Shown piece after piece: positions 14,320 to 23,800 of a DNA stretch of 28,008 nt. The position numbers were made by a program, and so were the translations under genes. The stretch is from CAZMFZ01 sp964565665. GTDB taxonomy: Bacteria > Bacteroidota > Bacteroidia > Cytophagales > UBA9547. Location of the stretch: assembly GCA_964565665.1 (NCBI GenBank), contig CAZMFZ010000037.1, positions 1 to 28,008 on the forward strand, given 5' to 3'. Numbering within the stretch: position 1 is the first letter of the stretch; the number at the start of each line of letters is the position of its first letter. Under the pieces are notes generated by a model, which ran no database searches, had not been told where the DNA came from, and saw only the letters and a list, made by a program, of their open reading frames with translations.

Positions 14320-16695
14320 ATGAATTCACTATTGAAATTTATTAGCATCACATGGGCAATAGCTTTGCCTTTGTGGAGCTTTTCTAGCGATGATACCATT
14401 GAAAAATACACATTGAGCGGCTATATCAAAGATGCCAAAAATGGGGAAGACTTGATTGGAGCTTCGCTTTTTATAAAAGAATTGAAATCGGGCACCAACA
14501 CAAACGCCTATGGTTTTTATTCTATCACCCTTCCCAAAGGCACTTATACTGTGTTGATAAGCTATTTGGGTTACAAATCTACTTTGCAACAATTAGATCT
14601 CTCTCAGAATATAACCCAAAACTTTGCCTTAGAAGATGAAAGCATTAAGACTGATGAAGTAGTAATAAGCGAACGCAGAAAAGATGAAAACGTGCAAGCA
14701 GTACAAATGAGTATGAACCGACTTACAATAGAGCAAATGAAGAAAATCCCAGTGCTTTTTGGTGAGGTAGATGTGATTAAAAACATACAGCAGTTGCCTG
14801 GTGTTCAATCTGTTGGTGAAGGATCTTCGGCATTTTTTGTTCGTGGTGGCAGCTCTGATCAAAATCTGATTTTGCTTGATGAAGCACCAGTATACAATGC
14901 TTCGCATTTGGCAGGTATATTTTCAGTATTCAATGGCGATGCCATCAAAAGTGCAGAGATCTACAAAGGCGGTATTCCTGCTCAATATGGAGGCAGACTC
15001 TCCTCTGTGGTCGACATCAGAACTCGTGATGGGAATATGAAAAAGTTCGCAGGAACGGCTTCCATTGGCCTGCTATCATCTAAAGCCACCATAGAAGGGC
15101 CGATTGTGAAAGATAAAGGTTCGTTTGTAGTCTCAGCTCGAAGAACTTATTTTGATTTATTTCTCAAAGCTTCTTCTGATCCAGCATTAAGAGGCACTTC
15201 TATTTACTTTTATGATTTGAATGCAAAAGTCAATTACAATCTAGGACCCAGAGATCGCATTTTTGCTGCTGGGTATTTTGGGCAAGATGTACTGAAAACT
15301 AATCAGTTTGGGCTTGATTGGGGCAATGCCACCGCAACAGTTCGCTGGAATCATATTTTCAACAACAAACTTTTCTCAAACACCACCGCTATTTTCAGCG
15401 ATTTCAACTATGGTTTGGGGCTTACATCGGGCGTACAGGCATTCAGATGGGAGGCAAAAATTCAAGAATTGAGTTTGAAACAAGATTTTAGCTATTTTCT
15501 CAATACCAATAATGAAATAAAATTTGGATTGCAGCTTACCAACAGGGCTTTTCAGCCCGGAACTATTATGCCGAAATCTGAAATTTCTATTTTTAAAGAA
15601 ACTAGAATGCCTTTGAATAACGCTGTCGAATACGCATTTTATGCCAGTAATGACCAGAAATTAACCGAAAGACTAACTTTGCAATACGGGCTTAGATTTA
15701 CACTTTTCCAAAATAACGGAGCAACTGTATATGATTATAAAAATGGAAAGCCAACCGATAAAGACGACATTACCGACACCCTCAAATTCGATTATTTTGA
15801 TGTTGACAAATCGTATTATGGCTTTGAACCACGCTTTGGAGCCAGATTTGCTCTTGATGAAAACAGCTCTTTGAAAGCTTCTTACAACCATACTTACCAA
15901 TTTATGCACCAATTGTCTAATTCGGCCTCGCCATTGCCCATTACCATGTGGGTGCCGAGTTCTAGGTATATTTCACCCCAAACATCCGATCAAGTCGCTT
16001 TGGGTTATTTCCGAAATTTGCTCGACAACCAAATCGAATTTTCAGTCGAGGGATATTACAAATGGCTCAATAACACCATAGATTTCAAAGATGATGCACA
16101 ATTGTTATTAAATCCAACTGTAGAAACCGAAGTATTGCGTGGTACTGGCTATTCATACGGAGCTGAATTTTCAGTAAAGAAAACAGCAGGAAAATTCACT
16201 TGGTCGGCAGCTTATACTCTATCATGGACCAAACTGAAAATACCAGGTATTAATGAAGATCGTGAATATTTCGCCTCTTGGGACAGAAGGCACAACCTGA
16301 ATACCAATCTCTTTTATGAAATTACTCCACGCTGGAGCATTGGTGCGGCTTGGACTTACGGCACAGGTAGGCCTATCACTTTACCGGCTGGTAAGTACGA
16401 TCACGAACAAACCTCTGTACTCGTATTTTCAGAACGAAATGGTGAGCGGACTCCCGCTTTTCACAGATTGGATTTGTCTGCAAACTTAAAAAGCAAGAAA
16501 AAACCGGGTAGAAAGTGGGATAGTGTATGGAACTTCTCGGTTTACAATGCCTATAATAGAAAAAATCCCTTCTCAGTTTATACTCAAAATGTGGGCGTAG
16601 GGGGCTCAAATGCAACACAAACCAACAATAAGCAAATCGTTATGCTTTGGTTTTTCCCAATCATCCCATCTGTAACTTATACCATTAATTTCTAA
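14320..16695 (+). CDS. TonB-dependent outer-membrane receptor with CarboxypepD_reg domain
   Basis: 791 residues. A short signal peptide (ISITWAIALPLWSFSS) is followed by a carboxypeptidase-regulatory-like domain at ~28-112 (YTLSGYIKDAKNGEDLIGAS ... GFYSITLPKGTYTVLISYLGY). The plug follows at ~120-240: MKKIPVLFGEVDVIKNIQQL, PGVQ, FFVRGGSSDQNLILLDEAPV, and YKGGIPAQYGGRLSSVVDI. The rest is the beta-barrel, ending in an aromatic strand (SVTYTINF). It lacks an STN domain, so it imports rather than signals directly to FecR. The size is that of a FecA/CirA-like receptor, shorter than SusC. The next gene, 16 bases on, is a DUF4249 lipoprotein, the usual partner of this subtype in Bacteroidetes. The substrate cannot be told. 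Confidence 0.93.
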   Translation: MNSLLKFISITWAIALPLWSFSSDDTIEKYTLSGYIKDAKNGEDLIGASLFIKELKSGTNTNAYGFYSITLPKGTYTVLISYLGYKSTLQQLDLSQNITQNFALEDESIKTDEVVISERRKDENVQAVQMSMNRLTIEQMKKIPVLFGEVDVIKNIQQLPGVQSVGEGSSAFFVRGGSSDQNLILLDEAPVYNASHLAGIFSVFNGDAIKSAEIYKGGIPAQYGGRLSSVVDIRTRDGNMKKFAGTASIGLLSSKATIEGPIVKDKGSFVVSARRTYFDLFLKASSDPALRGTSIYFYDLNAKVNYNLGPRDRIFAAGYFGQDVLKTNQFGLDWGNATATVRWNHIFNNKLFSNTTAIFSDFNYGLGLTSGVQAFRWEAKIQELSLKQDFSYFLNTNNEIKFGLQLTNRAFQPGTIMPKSEISIFKETRMPLNNAVEYAFYASNDQKLTERLTLQYGLRFTLFQNNGATVYDYKNGKPTDKDDITDTLKFDYFDVDKSYYGFEPRFGARFALDENSSLKASYNHTYQFMHQLSNSASPLPITMWVPSSRYISPQTSDQVALGYFRNLLDNQIEFSVEGYYKWLNNTIDFKDDAQLLLNPTVETEVLRGTGYSYGAEFSVKKTAGKFTWSAAYTLSWTKLKIPGINEDREYFASWDRRHNLNTNLFYEITPRWSIGAAWTYGTGRPITLPAGKYDHEQTSVLVFSERNGERTPAFHRLDLSANLKSKKKPGRKWDSVWNFSVYNAYNRKNPFSVYTQNVGVGGSNATQTNNKQIVMLWFFPIIPSVTYTINF

Positions 16696-16711
16696 ACTTA
16701 AATTTGAAAAA

Positions 16712-17524
16712 ATGAAAAATCCCCAAATTATCCCAATAGCCCTACTTTCAATCATTATAATGTATTGTGGCAAACCTATCGATATTACCGACCAGTACGA
16801 ACTAGACGAAAATTCAAATCGTATTCCCAAAATAGCCTTCGAAGGCAGAATTTCAAACCAAATAGATTCTAATTATGTAAAAATTAGAAGAGTAGTAGGA
16901 ATTCGCAGTTCAAAATCTCCAATTATAGAAAATGCGTCTGTAACCGTCAGCGATAATCGAGGTAATAGCGAGCTTTTGACTTATGTGGGATACGGCCGCT
17001 ATCAATGTTTGTCGCTTTTGGGAATTAATGATGGTAGGGTTTATACCATGACTGCAGATGTAGAAGGTAAAACTTATTCTGCTATATCTGTAATGCCCAA
17101 TACACCATTACCATTTGACTCAGTAATATCTGTGGCAGATGAGGAAAATGAAGGGAAATTTAAAGTATTAATTTATGCAAAAGTTCATACAGAATTTGAT
17201 GAATATTATTTATTTCAAAATTTTGTAAACGATACTTTGCAAAATGGACCAGGCGATATTGATTATGCTGACAATTCAATACTAAATGGTAAAATCAATG
17301 GATTTGAAGTTGCTAATAATTTGGAAAAAGGGGTAGTTTTTCGCTATAAATTTTATTCACTTACCAAAGAGGCTTTTAAATTTTACGAAGGTATAAGCTC
17401 GCAGTTAAATAACGATGGGGGCGTATTTACCACACCTCCAGCCAATGTAAAGGGCAATATTGCAAGGGCAGGCGGGCTGTTCCAAGGTACTTATTTCTTA
17501 ACTGATACTATTACAGTCAGGTAA
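16712..17524 (+). CDS. DUF4249 family outer-membrane lipoprotein
   Basis: 270 residues. A hydrophobic signal (IIPIALLSIIIMY) ends in the lipobox-like IMYC with Cys19, so it is predicted to be a lipoprotein. The body fits DUF4249: AFEGRISNQIDSNYVKIRRV, ENASVTVSDN, GRVYTMTADVEGKTYSAISV, and a C-terminal GGLFQGTYF. It lies 16 bases after the TonB receptor stop, so the two are almost surely co-transcribed and probably act together at the outer membrane, by analogy with receptor-lipoprotein pairs. Function beyond that is unknown. Confidence 0.85.
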   Translation: MKNPQIIPIALLSIIIMYCGKPIDITDQYELDENSNRIPKIAFEGRISNQIDSNYVKIRRVVGIRSSKSPIIENASVTVSDNRGNSELLTYVGYGRYQCLSLLGINDGRVYTMTADVEGKTYSAISVMPNTPLPFDSVISVADEENEGKFKVLIYAKVHTEFDEYYLFQNFVNDTLQNGPGDIDYADNSILNGKINGFEVANNLEKGVVFRYKFYSLTKEAFKFYEGISSQLNNDGGVFTTPPANVKGNIARAGGLFQGTYFLTDTITVR

Positions 17525-17536
17525 ACTATCTTCCCA

Positions 17537-17561
17537 GCCCACACTTCAAGCGACTGTGGGC
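17537..17561. terminator. Hairpin after the DUF4249 gene
   Basis: Perfect 7-bp stem GCCCACA / TGTGGGC with an 11-base loop, 12 bases after the stop. It lacks a T-run on either strand, so termination is uncertain; it lies between convergent genes. Confidence 0.35.
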
Positions 17562-17673
17562 GGAGATTACCCCCTGCAAAAACAGAATTAAAAGCCCGAT
17601 GCTGAGATTAGATTATATTCGCCATAGACCTTAAGGAAGGCGAGTTGCATTTATAATGAGGCACATTTACAAC

Positions 17674-19731
17674 CTAATTTTTACTTTGATTTTCATCTTC
17701 TTTACGTACCTTGGTTAAGTACGTAATTTCAATTCTCCTATTCTCAATTCTGCCATGTTCAGTTTTATTATCAGCAATTGGCTTGTCGGGTCCATAGCCT
17801 TTATATTGTAATCTATCGGCAGAAATGCCTTTTTCAGCTAAAAAACAAGCTATTTCTTTTGCTCTTTCAAATGAAATTTTCTTATTTTTAGCGTAGTCGC
17901 CTTTGCTATCTGTATGGCCTGCAATTTCTATCATTACGGTTGGCATTTGCTTCAATATAAATGCAATGCTATCAAGCACAATTCCTGAAGCGGAAGTAAG
18001 CACTGGTGTACCTTTGAAAAAAGACAAATTCTTTATCGTATGCACACTGCCAGAATCGGGAAGTGGTTTTAAAGAAAAATTCTTATCGATTTTATAATCA
18101 ACTCCTGATTCTAAGGTGTAAATAGTTTCTTTTTGGGTGAAATAATTATCATTGTCGATAGTCACAATATAAGGATAGCCGGCTGGCACTTTAATAGAAA
18201 ATCGACCAGTTTTAGGGTCGGTATTTGAAATATATTCTGAATACCCATCCAGATTTTTCAAATGCAAAGTGGCATTTAGTCTTTTTGCAATATTAACGCT
18301 TGATAAAATTTCACCGTCTATTTCTACTTGAGCCTCATATCGCAATGTTTTGGGCAAATTGACTTTAAAATAATCAAACTCTAAAATAGAATCATTATCA
18401 AAGTTTGGAGAATTATAAAACGCCTCGTTGCCAGAAGATGAAAGGGAGAATCCAATATCATCTGCTTTGGAATTTACCAACGGTCCCAAATTAAGCGGTT
18501 GAGTCCAATTGCCCCAGCCGCTTCCCATTCGCTGGCACACGTAAATGTCTTCACCGCCAAAGCCTACATAGCCTGTAGATGAGAAATAAAGAAACCTGCC
18601 ATCTGGCGATAAATGCGGATAATCTTCTTTAAAATGGGTATTTACATTTGCTCCTAAATTTTGAGGCGTACTCCAAATTCCTTTTTCTTTGTCTTTTGTA
18701 GAAATATAAATATCCAAATCGCCTATGCTTTTATCATCTTCCAACGCCATTAAAAGAACATTTTCTTCATTATTGAGAAAGAAATTTACGTGGTCGTTTA
18801 CATTTTTAAAACCTGCAATTGATATATTGATTGGTAAAGCCCAACTGCCATCTTCTTTCTTGTGTGATATTGAAACGCCATCGCCAGCATGAGAACCATC
18901 GGAATGGTAGGTGTTTCCCAAGAGTAGAAATTTTCCAGTACTGCTTACGCCAGATACAAAGTTGTGACCATCATTATTGAGAGGATTGCCCATTTTTTTC
19001 TCAATATCCCAATCTCCATTGGCTTGCATTCTGGCGTGCCATATATCCTGATTATCTAACCTGTTGAAACATTCTTTTACAAAATACACTTCTCTACCAT
19101 CGTGCGATAGTTTTTGGTTGAATGCTAAGCAGCCATCAACCCTAAATTTAAAATTTATTTCTTCTTTACCGAAAAATTCATCTTCAGTGTAAAGGTTCGG
19201 AATTAGCTCTAGAGGTGTGTCTGCCATGGTAATTCCTATGCCTTTAATAAGATTCCAATCTCGTACTTTTTGATGGTCTATCACTATTTCTATGGCCGAT
19301 ATTTCCATTGGCGTGAAAAAAGTGTAGAAGTTGTGAAATTTAGATACCGAACCCTTGAACATATGGTATATCTCTACCTTTTTACCTAATTTATTAAATG
19401 CAAATATATTTTGAATAGTACCCAAGTTGATTACCCCACCTATAATAATTTGCTGTGCCATTATGGATTCTGCAAAACCAACTTTAAAACTATTTCTTTT
19501 TTGTAAGTCTTGATTGGTAATAATATAGCCATCAGTAAAAATATCAACCCCTCCGTACATCATTCCTTGATATAAAATTGGCATTCCTAGGGCATGGCCC
19601 GTATGGTTGTTGTCGTGTTCGTATCTATCGGTAGATTTTAAAATTCTATCAGCCCACACTATTTTTTGAGCATTAGCATAAAAACAAACAAAAAAGATAC
19701 TATATATAAGTATTCTGAATAAAGTATTCAT
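17674..19731 (-). CDS. OmpA-family envelope protein with PD40 propeller repeats
   Basis: 685 residues from ATG 19731; a TTG six codons upstream is possible but less likely. A signal peptide (LFRILIYSIFFVCFYANAQ) comes first. The N-terminal ~185 residues are a beta domain of unknown family. Residues ~200-460 hold WD40-like PD40 repeats (LSHDGREVYFVKECFN, VSSTGKFLLLGNTYH, LSPDGRFLYFSSTGYVGFGG, LSSSGNEAFYNSPNFDN). A carboxypeptidase-regulatory-like segment lies at ~470-560, then a C-terminal OmpA peptidoglycan-binding domain (IEIAGHTDSKGDYAKNK, FERAKEIACFLAEKGI, GYGPDKPIADN, RIENRRIEI). It should bind peptidoglycan from the outer membrane side. Some T9SS components (PorE-like) share the PD40/OmpA layout, but this one is not assigned to the secretion machine. 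Confidence 0.88.
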   Translation of the reverse strand: MNTLFRILIYSIFFVCFYANAQKIVWADRILKSTDRYEHDNNHTGHALGMPILYQGMMYGGVDIFTDGYIITNQDLQKRNSFKVGFAESIMAQQIIIGGVINLGTIQNIFAFNKLGKKVEIYHMFKGSVSKFHNFYTFFTPMEISAIEIVIDHQKVRDWNLIKGIGITMADTPLELIPNLYTEDEFFGKEEINFKFRVDGCLAFNQKLSHDGREVYFVKECFNRLDNQDIWHARMQANGDWDIEKKMGNPLNNDGHNFVSGVSSTGKFLLLGNTYHSDGSHAGDGVSISHKKEDGSWALPINISIAGFKNVNDHVNFFLNNEENVLLMALEDDKSIGDLDIYISTKDKEKGIWSTPQNLGANVNTHFKEDYPHLSPDGRFLYFSSTGYVGFGGEDIYVCQRMGSGWGNWTQPLNLGPLVNSKADDIGFSLSSSGNEAFYNSPNFDNDSILEFDYFKVNLPKTLRYEAQVEIDGEILSSVNIAKRLNATLHLKNLDGYSEYISNTDPKTGRFSIKVPAGYPYIVTIDNDNYFTQKETIYTLESGVDYKIDKNFSLKPLPDSGSVHTIKNLSFFKGTPVLTSASGIVLDSIAFILKQMPTVMIEIAGHTDSKGDYAKNKKISFERAKEIACFLAEKGISADRLQYKGYGPDKPIADNKTEHGRIENRRIEITYLTKVRKEDENQSKN

Positions 19732-19767
19732 AGTATTAGATAAAGCCAAATTGGGCTATTTAATCTG

Positions 19768-19775
19768 CAAAAATA
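19768..19775 (-). promoter_or_regulatory. -7 promoter element of the OmpA/PD40 gene
   Basis: TATTTTTG on the minus strand exactly fits TAnnTTTG. The predicted start site near 19762 leaves a leader of about 30 bases to ATG 19731. No -33 TTG at the standard distance. Confidence 0.45.
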
Positions 19776-19991
19776 TAAAAAAATTACGATTACGTTTGAC
19801 ATTTATAGCCAGAAATATTATGAGATTAAATAATTGAATTATAGAACTGGGGAAAAACTACTCACATATAATTAAATATTAGTTATTAATTTTTTTTTGA
19901 ATTTTTGAAATAGCGATTCATTTTTTAACTTTAAATTCATAATTAGTTAACATTTAGTTAATTTGATGGTTGAATTGACACTCATATTTCC

Positions 19992-22211
19992 ATGAATATA
20001 TATGTTTCAGAGAAAATAGATTCGTTTTACAGTCTGAAACGTTTTTGGAAATCCGATTTACAATCTGGTTTCGTGGTTTCTCTATTGGCTTTGCCCATGT
20101 CGCTTGGCGTGGCAGTGGCAAGTGGGTTTCCACCGTTTGCAGGTATTATTACAGCCATTGTAGCAGGGCTCGTTGTAAGCTTTTTTTCGGGATCGGCTTT
20201 GGCAATAAAAGGATCAGCAGGTGGCTTGAGTGCTATCATGCTATTTGCCACCCTGCAATTTGGAGATGGAAATTTGGAAGTAGGTTACCGAGCTGCACTG
20301 GCTGTGGTAGTCATTTCTGGCTTTGTGCAAATTTTATTTGGGTTGGCTAAGTTGGGCAATTTGTCAGATTTCTTTCCTGCCTCTACCATTCATGGCATGT
20401 TAGCAGCCCTTGGTATTAGCATGGCATTGAAACAAGTGCATTTGGCTATTGGTGTGCAGCCCTTGGGTACAAAACCATGGGAATTATTAATAGAAATTCC
20501 CTCAAGTTTAAATCATATCAATCCTAAAATTGCTTTTATCGCGGTATTAGCCATCGCTATTATAATTGCCCATCATTTCATTAAGACTAAATTTATCAGG
20601 GCTATTCCTGCTGCTATTTTTGTACTTCTTTTTACTGTTCCACTAGGTATTGTATGGCAATTGAATACCGAACACACTTATATATTCGGCAGAAATACCT
20701 ATACAATCGACCCTGCATTAAGTATGGTCACCCTACCTTCAGCTATATTAAAAGGCATAGTGTTGCCAGATTTTAGCCAAGTATTTAAAATTTCATTTTG
20801 GGAAAATGTGGTAATGCTTTCTTTTGCTTGTGCTATTGAATCGCTGCTGAGTACCAAAGGAATAGACAAACTAGACCCTGAAAAAAGGAATTCTAACCAA
20901 AATAAAGATCTTTTTGCCATTGGGATTGGCAATATTTTGGCAGGTTTTATAGGCGGATTGCCTATGATTTCAGAATCGAAACGAAGTGTTGTAAATATCG
21001 ATAATGGCGGAAAATCGCAATGGTCTGGCTTTTTTCATTCAGTTTTTTTGGTAGTGTTTGTAGTGTTTGGTTCATCATTTATAGAGTTAATCCCTTATGC
21101 TGCGTTGGCAGCGATACTTGTATACACCGGATTTAGAATGGTAACACCCACTGAGTTTTCCAAATCGTACAAAATAGGAGCAGAGCAATTTTTGGTCTTT
21201 ATTGTCACTTTTATCTTTACGATTACTTTCAATTTTATGATTGGAATATGCTGTGGAGTGTTGGTGGAGTTGATTATTCATATTCGTTTTGGGGTATCGC
21301 TTCGCAAATTATTTACTGGTGATATGAAGTTGATGAAAGGTAAAGATAATCATTTTGATGTGGTGTTTTCAGGCCCAGCTATATTTTCTAATTACTTGAA
21401 TGTGAGAAAAGTAATTGATAATATTCCACAAAGCAGTCATATCACTTTTGATTTTTCGAAAGCCACTGTAGTTGATCATACTTTTATGGAGCATTTGCAA
21501 GCATTTGAACAACACAGAGAAGAAAAAGGAGGTACGCTTGCCATTGCGGGGCTAGATTATCATAAACACTTATCTGACCATCCTCTGGCTTCGAAAAGGA
21601 TAGTGAGGCAAAAGCAGCTCAGTGAACGCCAAATTCAACTCAGAAATTTTTCCCAATCTAAAGACTTTGCTTTCGACCCACGCATAATATCAAATGTGTC
21701 GAAATTTAGCGGTTTGTCGCTTTCGGAAGGAAGCCAGATAAAATTTGAGGAGAATCTAATTTCAACTGTTTACAAAAACAATAAACTTGAAATTTCTGAT
21801 ATTTTGGTGGAGCAAGCTGGAAATGGGGTACTAAAGCAAGACCATAAAATTACAGTTTGCCATATTCGCGACATTTCGAAGGCTATTCCTGATTTTACCA
21901 TTCAAAAAGAAGGTTTTTTCGATTCTTTGTTCAATTTATCTGGTATGAACGATATTGATTTTGACGAATACCCTAATTTTTCGTACTACTATTTGCTTAA
22001 AGGCCCAAATGAACTGGAGATAAGGAGTTTCTTCAAATATGACTTAATTAAATTTTTCGAGAACCACAAAGGCTATAATGTGGAATGTAAATTGGGGTCG
22101 ATAACAATCTATAAAAAAAAATCTGTGCTTTCAACTGATGAAATTGAGCAAACGCTTCTTTTTACTGAAAATCTGATAAATACTATTATGCTGAAATTAG
22201 ATATTGACTAA
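19992..22211 (+). CDS. SulP-family anion transporter with STAS domain and extra C-terminal domain
   Basis: 739 residues. Residues ~15-435 carry the SulP (SLC26) membrane core: SDLQSGFVVSLLALPMSLGV, SGFPPFAGIITAIVAGLVVS, then LAIKGSAGGLSAIMLF, with a further typical segment GNILAGFIGGLPMISESKRS. Residues ~449-540 form a STAS domain (ITFDFSKATVVDHTFMEHLQ). About 195 more residues follow, ending in a KGPNELEIRSFFKYDLIKFF / ETLLFTENLINTI-like alpha/beta segment. Most SulP proteins end at or shortly after STAS, so this tail is an addition of unknown function. The family exchanges or symports sulfate, bicarbonate or other anions; no carbonic anhydrase neighbour points to the substrate. The gene stands alone, and its end overlaps convergent miaB by 4 bases. 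Confidence 0.9.
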   Translation: MNIYVSEKIDSFYSLKRFWKSDLQSGFVVSLLALPMSLGVAVASGFPPFAGIITAIVAGLVVSFFSGSALAIKGSAGGLSAIMLFATLQFGDGNLEVGYRAALAVVVISGFVQILFGLAKLGNLSDFFPASTIHGMLAALGISMALKQVHLAIGVQPLGTKPWELLIEIPSSLNHINPKIAFIAVLAIAIIIAHHFIKTKFIRAIPAAIFVLLFTVPLGIVWQLNTEHTYIFGRNTYTIDPALSMVTLPSAILKGIVLPDFSQVFKISFWENVVMLSFACAIESLLSTKGIDKLDPEKRNSNQNKDLFAIGIGNILAGFIGGLPMISESKRSVVNIDNGGKSQWSGFFHSVFLVVFVVFGSSFIELIPYAALAAILVYTGFRMVTPTEFSKSYKIGAEQFLVFIVTFIFTITFNFMIGICCGVLVELIIHIRFGVSLRKLFTGDMKLMKGKDNHFDVVFSGPAIFSNYLNVRKVIDNIPQSSHITFDFSKATVVDHTFMEHLQAFEQHREEKGGTLAIAGLDYHKHLSDHPLASKRIVRQKQLSERQIQLRNFSQSKDFAFDPRIISNVSKFSGLSLSEGSQIKFEENLISTVYKNNKLEISDILVEQAGNGVLKQDHKITVCHIRDISKAIPDFTIQKEGFFDSLFNLSGMNDIDFDEYPNFSYYYLLKGPNELEIRSFFKYDLIKFFENHKGYNVECKLGSITIYKKKSVLSTDEIEQTLLFTENLINTIMLKLDID

Positions 22212-23632
22212 TCAACCACCCTGCCCAGCAAAGTAGCTTGCGAGCAATCTTCAATCAACACATTTACATATTCGCCTTTCTTGTTGTTTCCTTTGGCAAT
22301 TACTACTACTTTATTTTGGCTGTTTCGCCCTGAAAGCTGCTCCGTAGATCGCTTTGAGTGCCCTTCAAGCAATACTTTATACACCTTTCCCACATCAAGC
22401 TTGTTTCGCTCGTACGAAAGTATATGTTGCAACTCTATAATTTCAGCTAGTCTACTTTTTTTAGTTTCTTCAGAAATATCATCTTTGAGCTTTTTGGCAG
22501 CGGGTGTATTTGGCCGCTCAGAATAAGCAAACATATAGGCATAATCATATTGGGCATATTGCATCAAAGAAAGTGTATCTTGATGATCAGATTCTGTTTC
22601 GGTGGGGAATCCGGAAATAATATCAGTCGAGAGTCCACAATCATTTCCCAATATTTTTTTAATAGTATCTATGCGGTTGATATACCATTCTCTGGTATAG
22701 GTACGGTTCATCAATTCTAATATGCGTGAATTGCCGCTTTGCACTGGCAAATGCACATAATTACAGATGTTTTCAAATTTGGCGATGGTGTAAATCAGCT
22801 CATCAGTGATGTCTTTGGGATGTGAGGTAGAAAAACGAACCCGTAAATCAGGGTGTATCAATGCCACTTTTTCAAGCAATTGGGCAAAATTTACTTTCTC
22901 TTCACTATTTTCCGATTGCCATTTGTATGAATCGACATTCTGCCCAAGAAGCGTAACTTCTCTAAACCCTTGATTGAATAAATCAAGTGCTTCTTTAATG
23001 ATAGAATGGGCATCGCGGCTGCGCTCACGACCACGGGTATAAGGCACTACGCAAAACGAACACATGTTGTCGCAGCCTCGCATAATGGTGATAAAAGCCG
23101 TTACTCCATTAGAATTGAGCCTTACAGGTGTAATGTCTGCATAAGTCTCTTCTCTCGACAAGAAAACATTTACCGCTTTCTGACCTGAATCTACTTCATT
23201 TACCAAATTTGGTAAATCTCTATAAGAATCGGGACCGGCTACCAAATCCACTATTTTTTCCTCTTCAAGCCATTTTGATTTTAATCTTTCCGCCATACAA
23301 CCCAAAATTCCTACAGTCATTTCAGGCTTTTTCAGCTTCCAATTGTTGATTTCCCTTAGTCTGTTGCGTATTTTTTGCTCGGCATTTTCTCTGATAGAGC
23401 AGGTATTTAAAAAAACGACATCAGCTTCTTTATAATCTGAAGTGGTGTCAAAACCATTGTCCGTAAGCACACTAGCCACGATTTCTGAGTCGGCAAAATT
23501 CATTTGGCAGCCGTAGCTTTCAATATAAAGTTTGCGTTTTTTGCCAGTGAATGTATTGGTGGTAATGTGCTTGTTTTCAGTATCTTGCACAGGTTCCTTT
23601 TCCAGAACGCCAATATCTGCGATTAATTCCAT
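22208..23632 (-). CDS. miaB: tRNA-2-methylthio-N6-dimethylallyladenosine synthase (radical SAM methylthiotransferase)
   Basis: 474 residues. It adds a methylthio group to i6A37 of tRNAs using two [4Fe-4S] clusters and S-adenosylmethionine. Domain order fits: UPF0004 domain with three cluster cysteines (Cys42 in YGCQMNFADSE, Cys78 in NTCSIREN, Cys112 in GCMAERLK), radical SAM domain with CxxxCxxC (Cys187, 191, 194; RGCDNMCSFCVVPYTRGRERS), and a C-terminal TRAM domain (LEGHSKRSTEQLSGRN ... VNVLIEDC). TGRE/SR residues and the PVQSGNSRIL motif separate MiaB from RimO. It has an N-terminal extension of ~30 residues. It is convergent with the SulP gene, with a 4-base overlap of stops. Confidence 0.96.
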   Translation of the reverse strand: MELIADIGVLEKEPVQDTENKHITTNTFTGKKRKLYIESYGCQMNFADSEIVASVLTDNGFDTTSDYKEADVVFLNTCSIRENAEQKIRNRLREINNWKLKKPEMTVGILGCMAERLKSKWLEEEKIVDLVAGPDSYRDLPNLVNEVDSGQKAVNVFLSREETYADITPVRLNSNGVTAFITIMRGCDNMCSFCVVPYTRGRERSRDAHSIIKEALDLFNQGFREVTLLGQNVDSYKWQSENSEEKVNFAQLLEKVALIHPDLRVRFSTSHPKDITDELIYTIAKFENICNYVHLPVQSGNSRILELMNRTYTREWYINRIDTIKKILGNDCGLSTDIISGFPTETESDHQDTLSLMQYAQYDYAYMFAYSERPNTPAAKKLKDDISEETKKSRLAEIIELQHILSYERNKLDVGKVYKVLLEGHSKRSTEQLSGRNSQNKVVVIAKGNNKKGEYVNVLIEDCSQATLLGRVVD

Positions 23633-23760
23633 GATGGGGTGATTTGTTTTCCTTGATTATGGGAATGCGAATTTACAAAAAATGAATGTAAATGCTAGGT
23701 TACATCGCAATGGTAAAGAAAACTTAAAATTGCTTGCAGACTTGAATGCAAAAGCTATTT

Positions 23761-23791
23761 TATCTCACTACCGATTGCTAGTAGTGAGATA
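23761..23791 (-). terminator. Hairpin between the pseudouridine synthase gene and miaB
   Basis: Perfect 10-bp stem TATCTCACTA / TAGTGAGATA with an 11-base loop, 10 bases past the stop of the pseudouridine synthase gene. There is no T-run on the minus strand, so it may stabilise the mRNA end or stop transcription weakly. Confidence 0.4.
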
Positions 23792-23800
23792 ATAAGTTTA

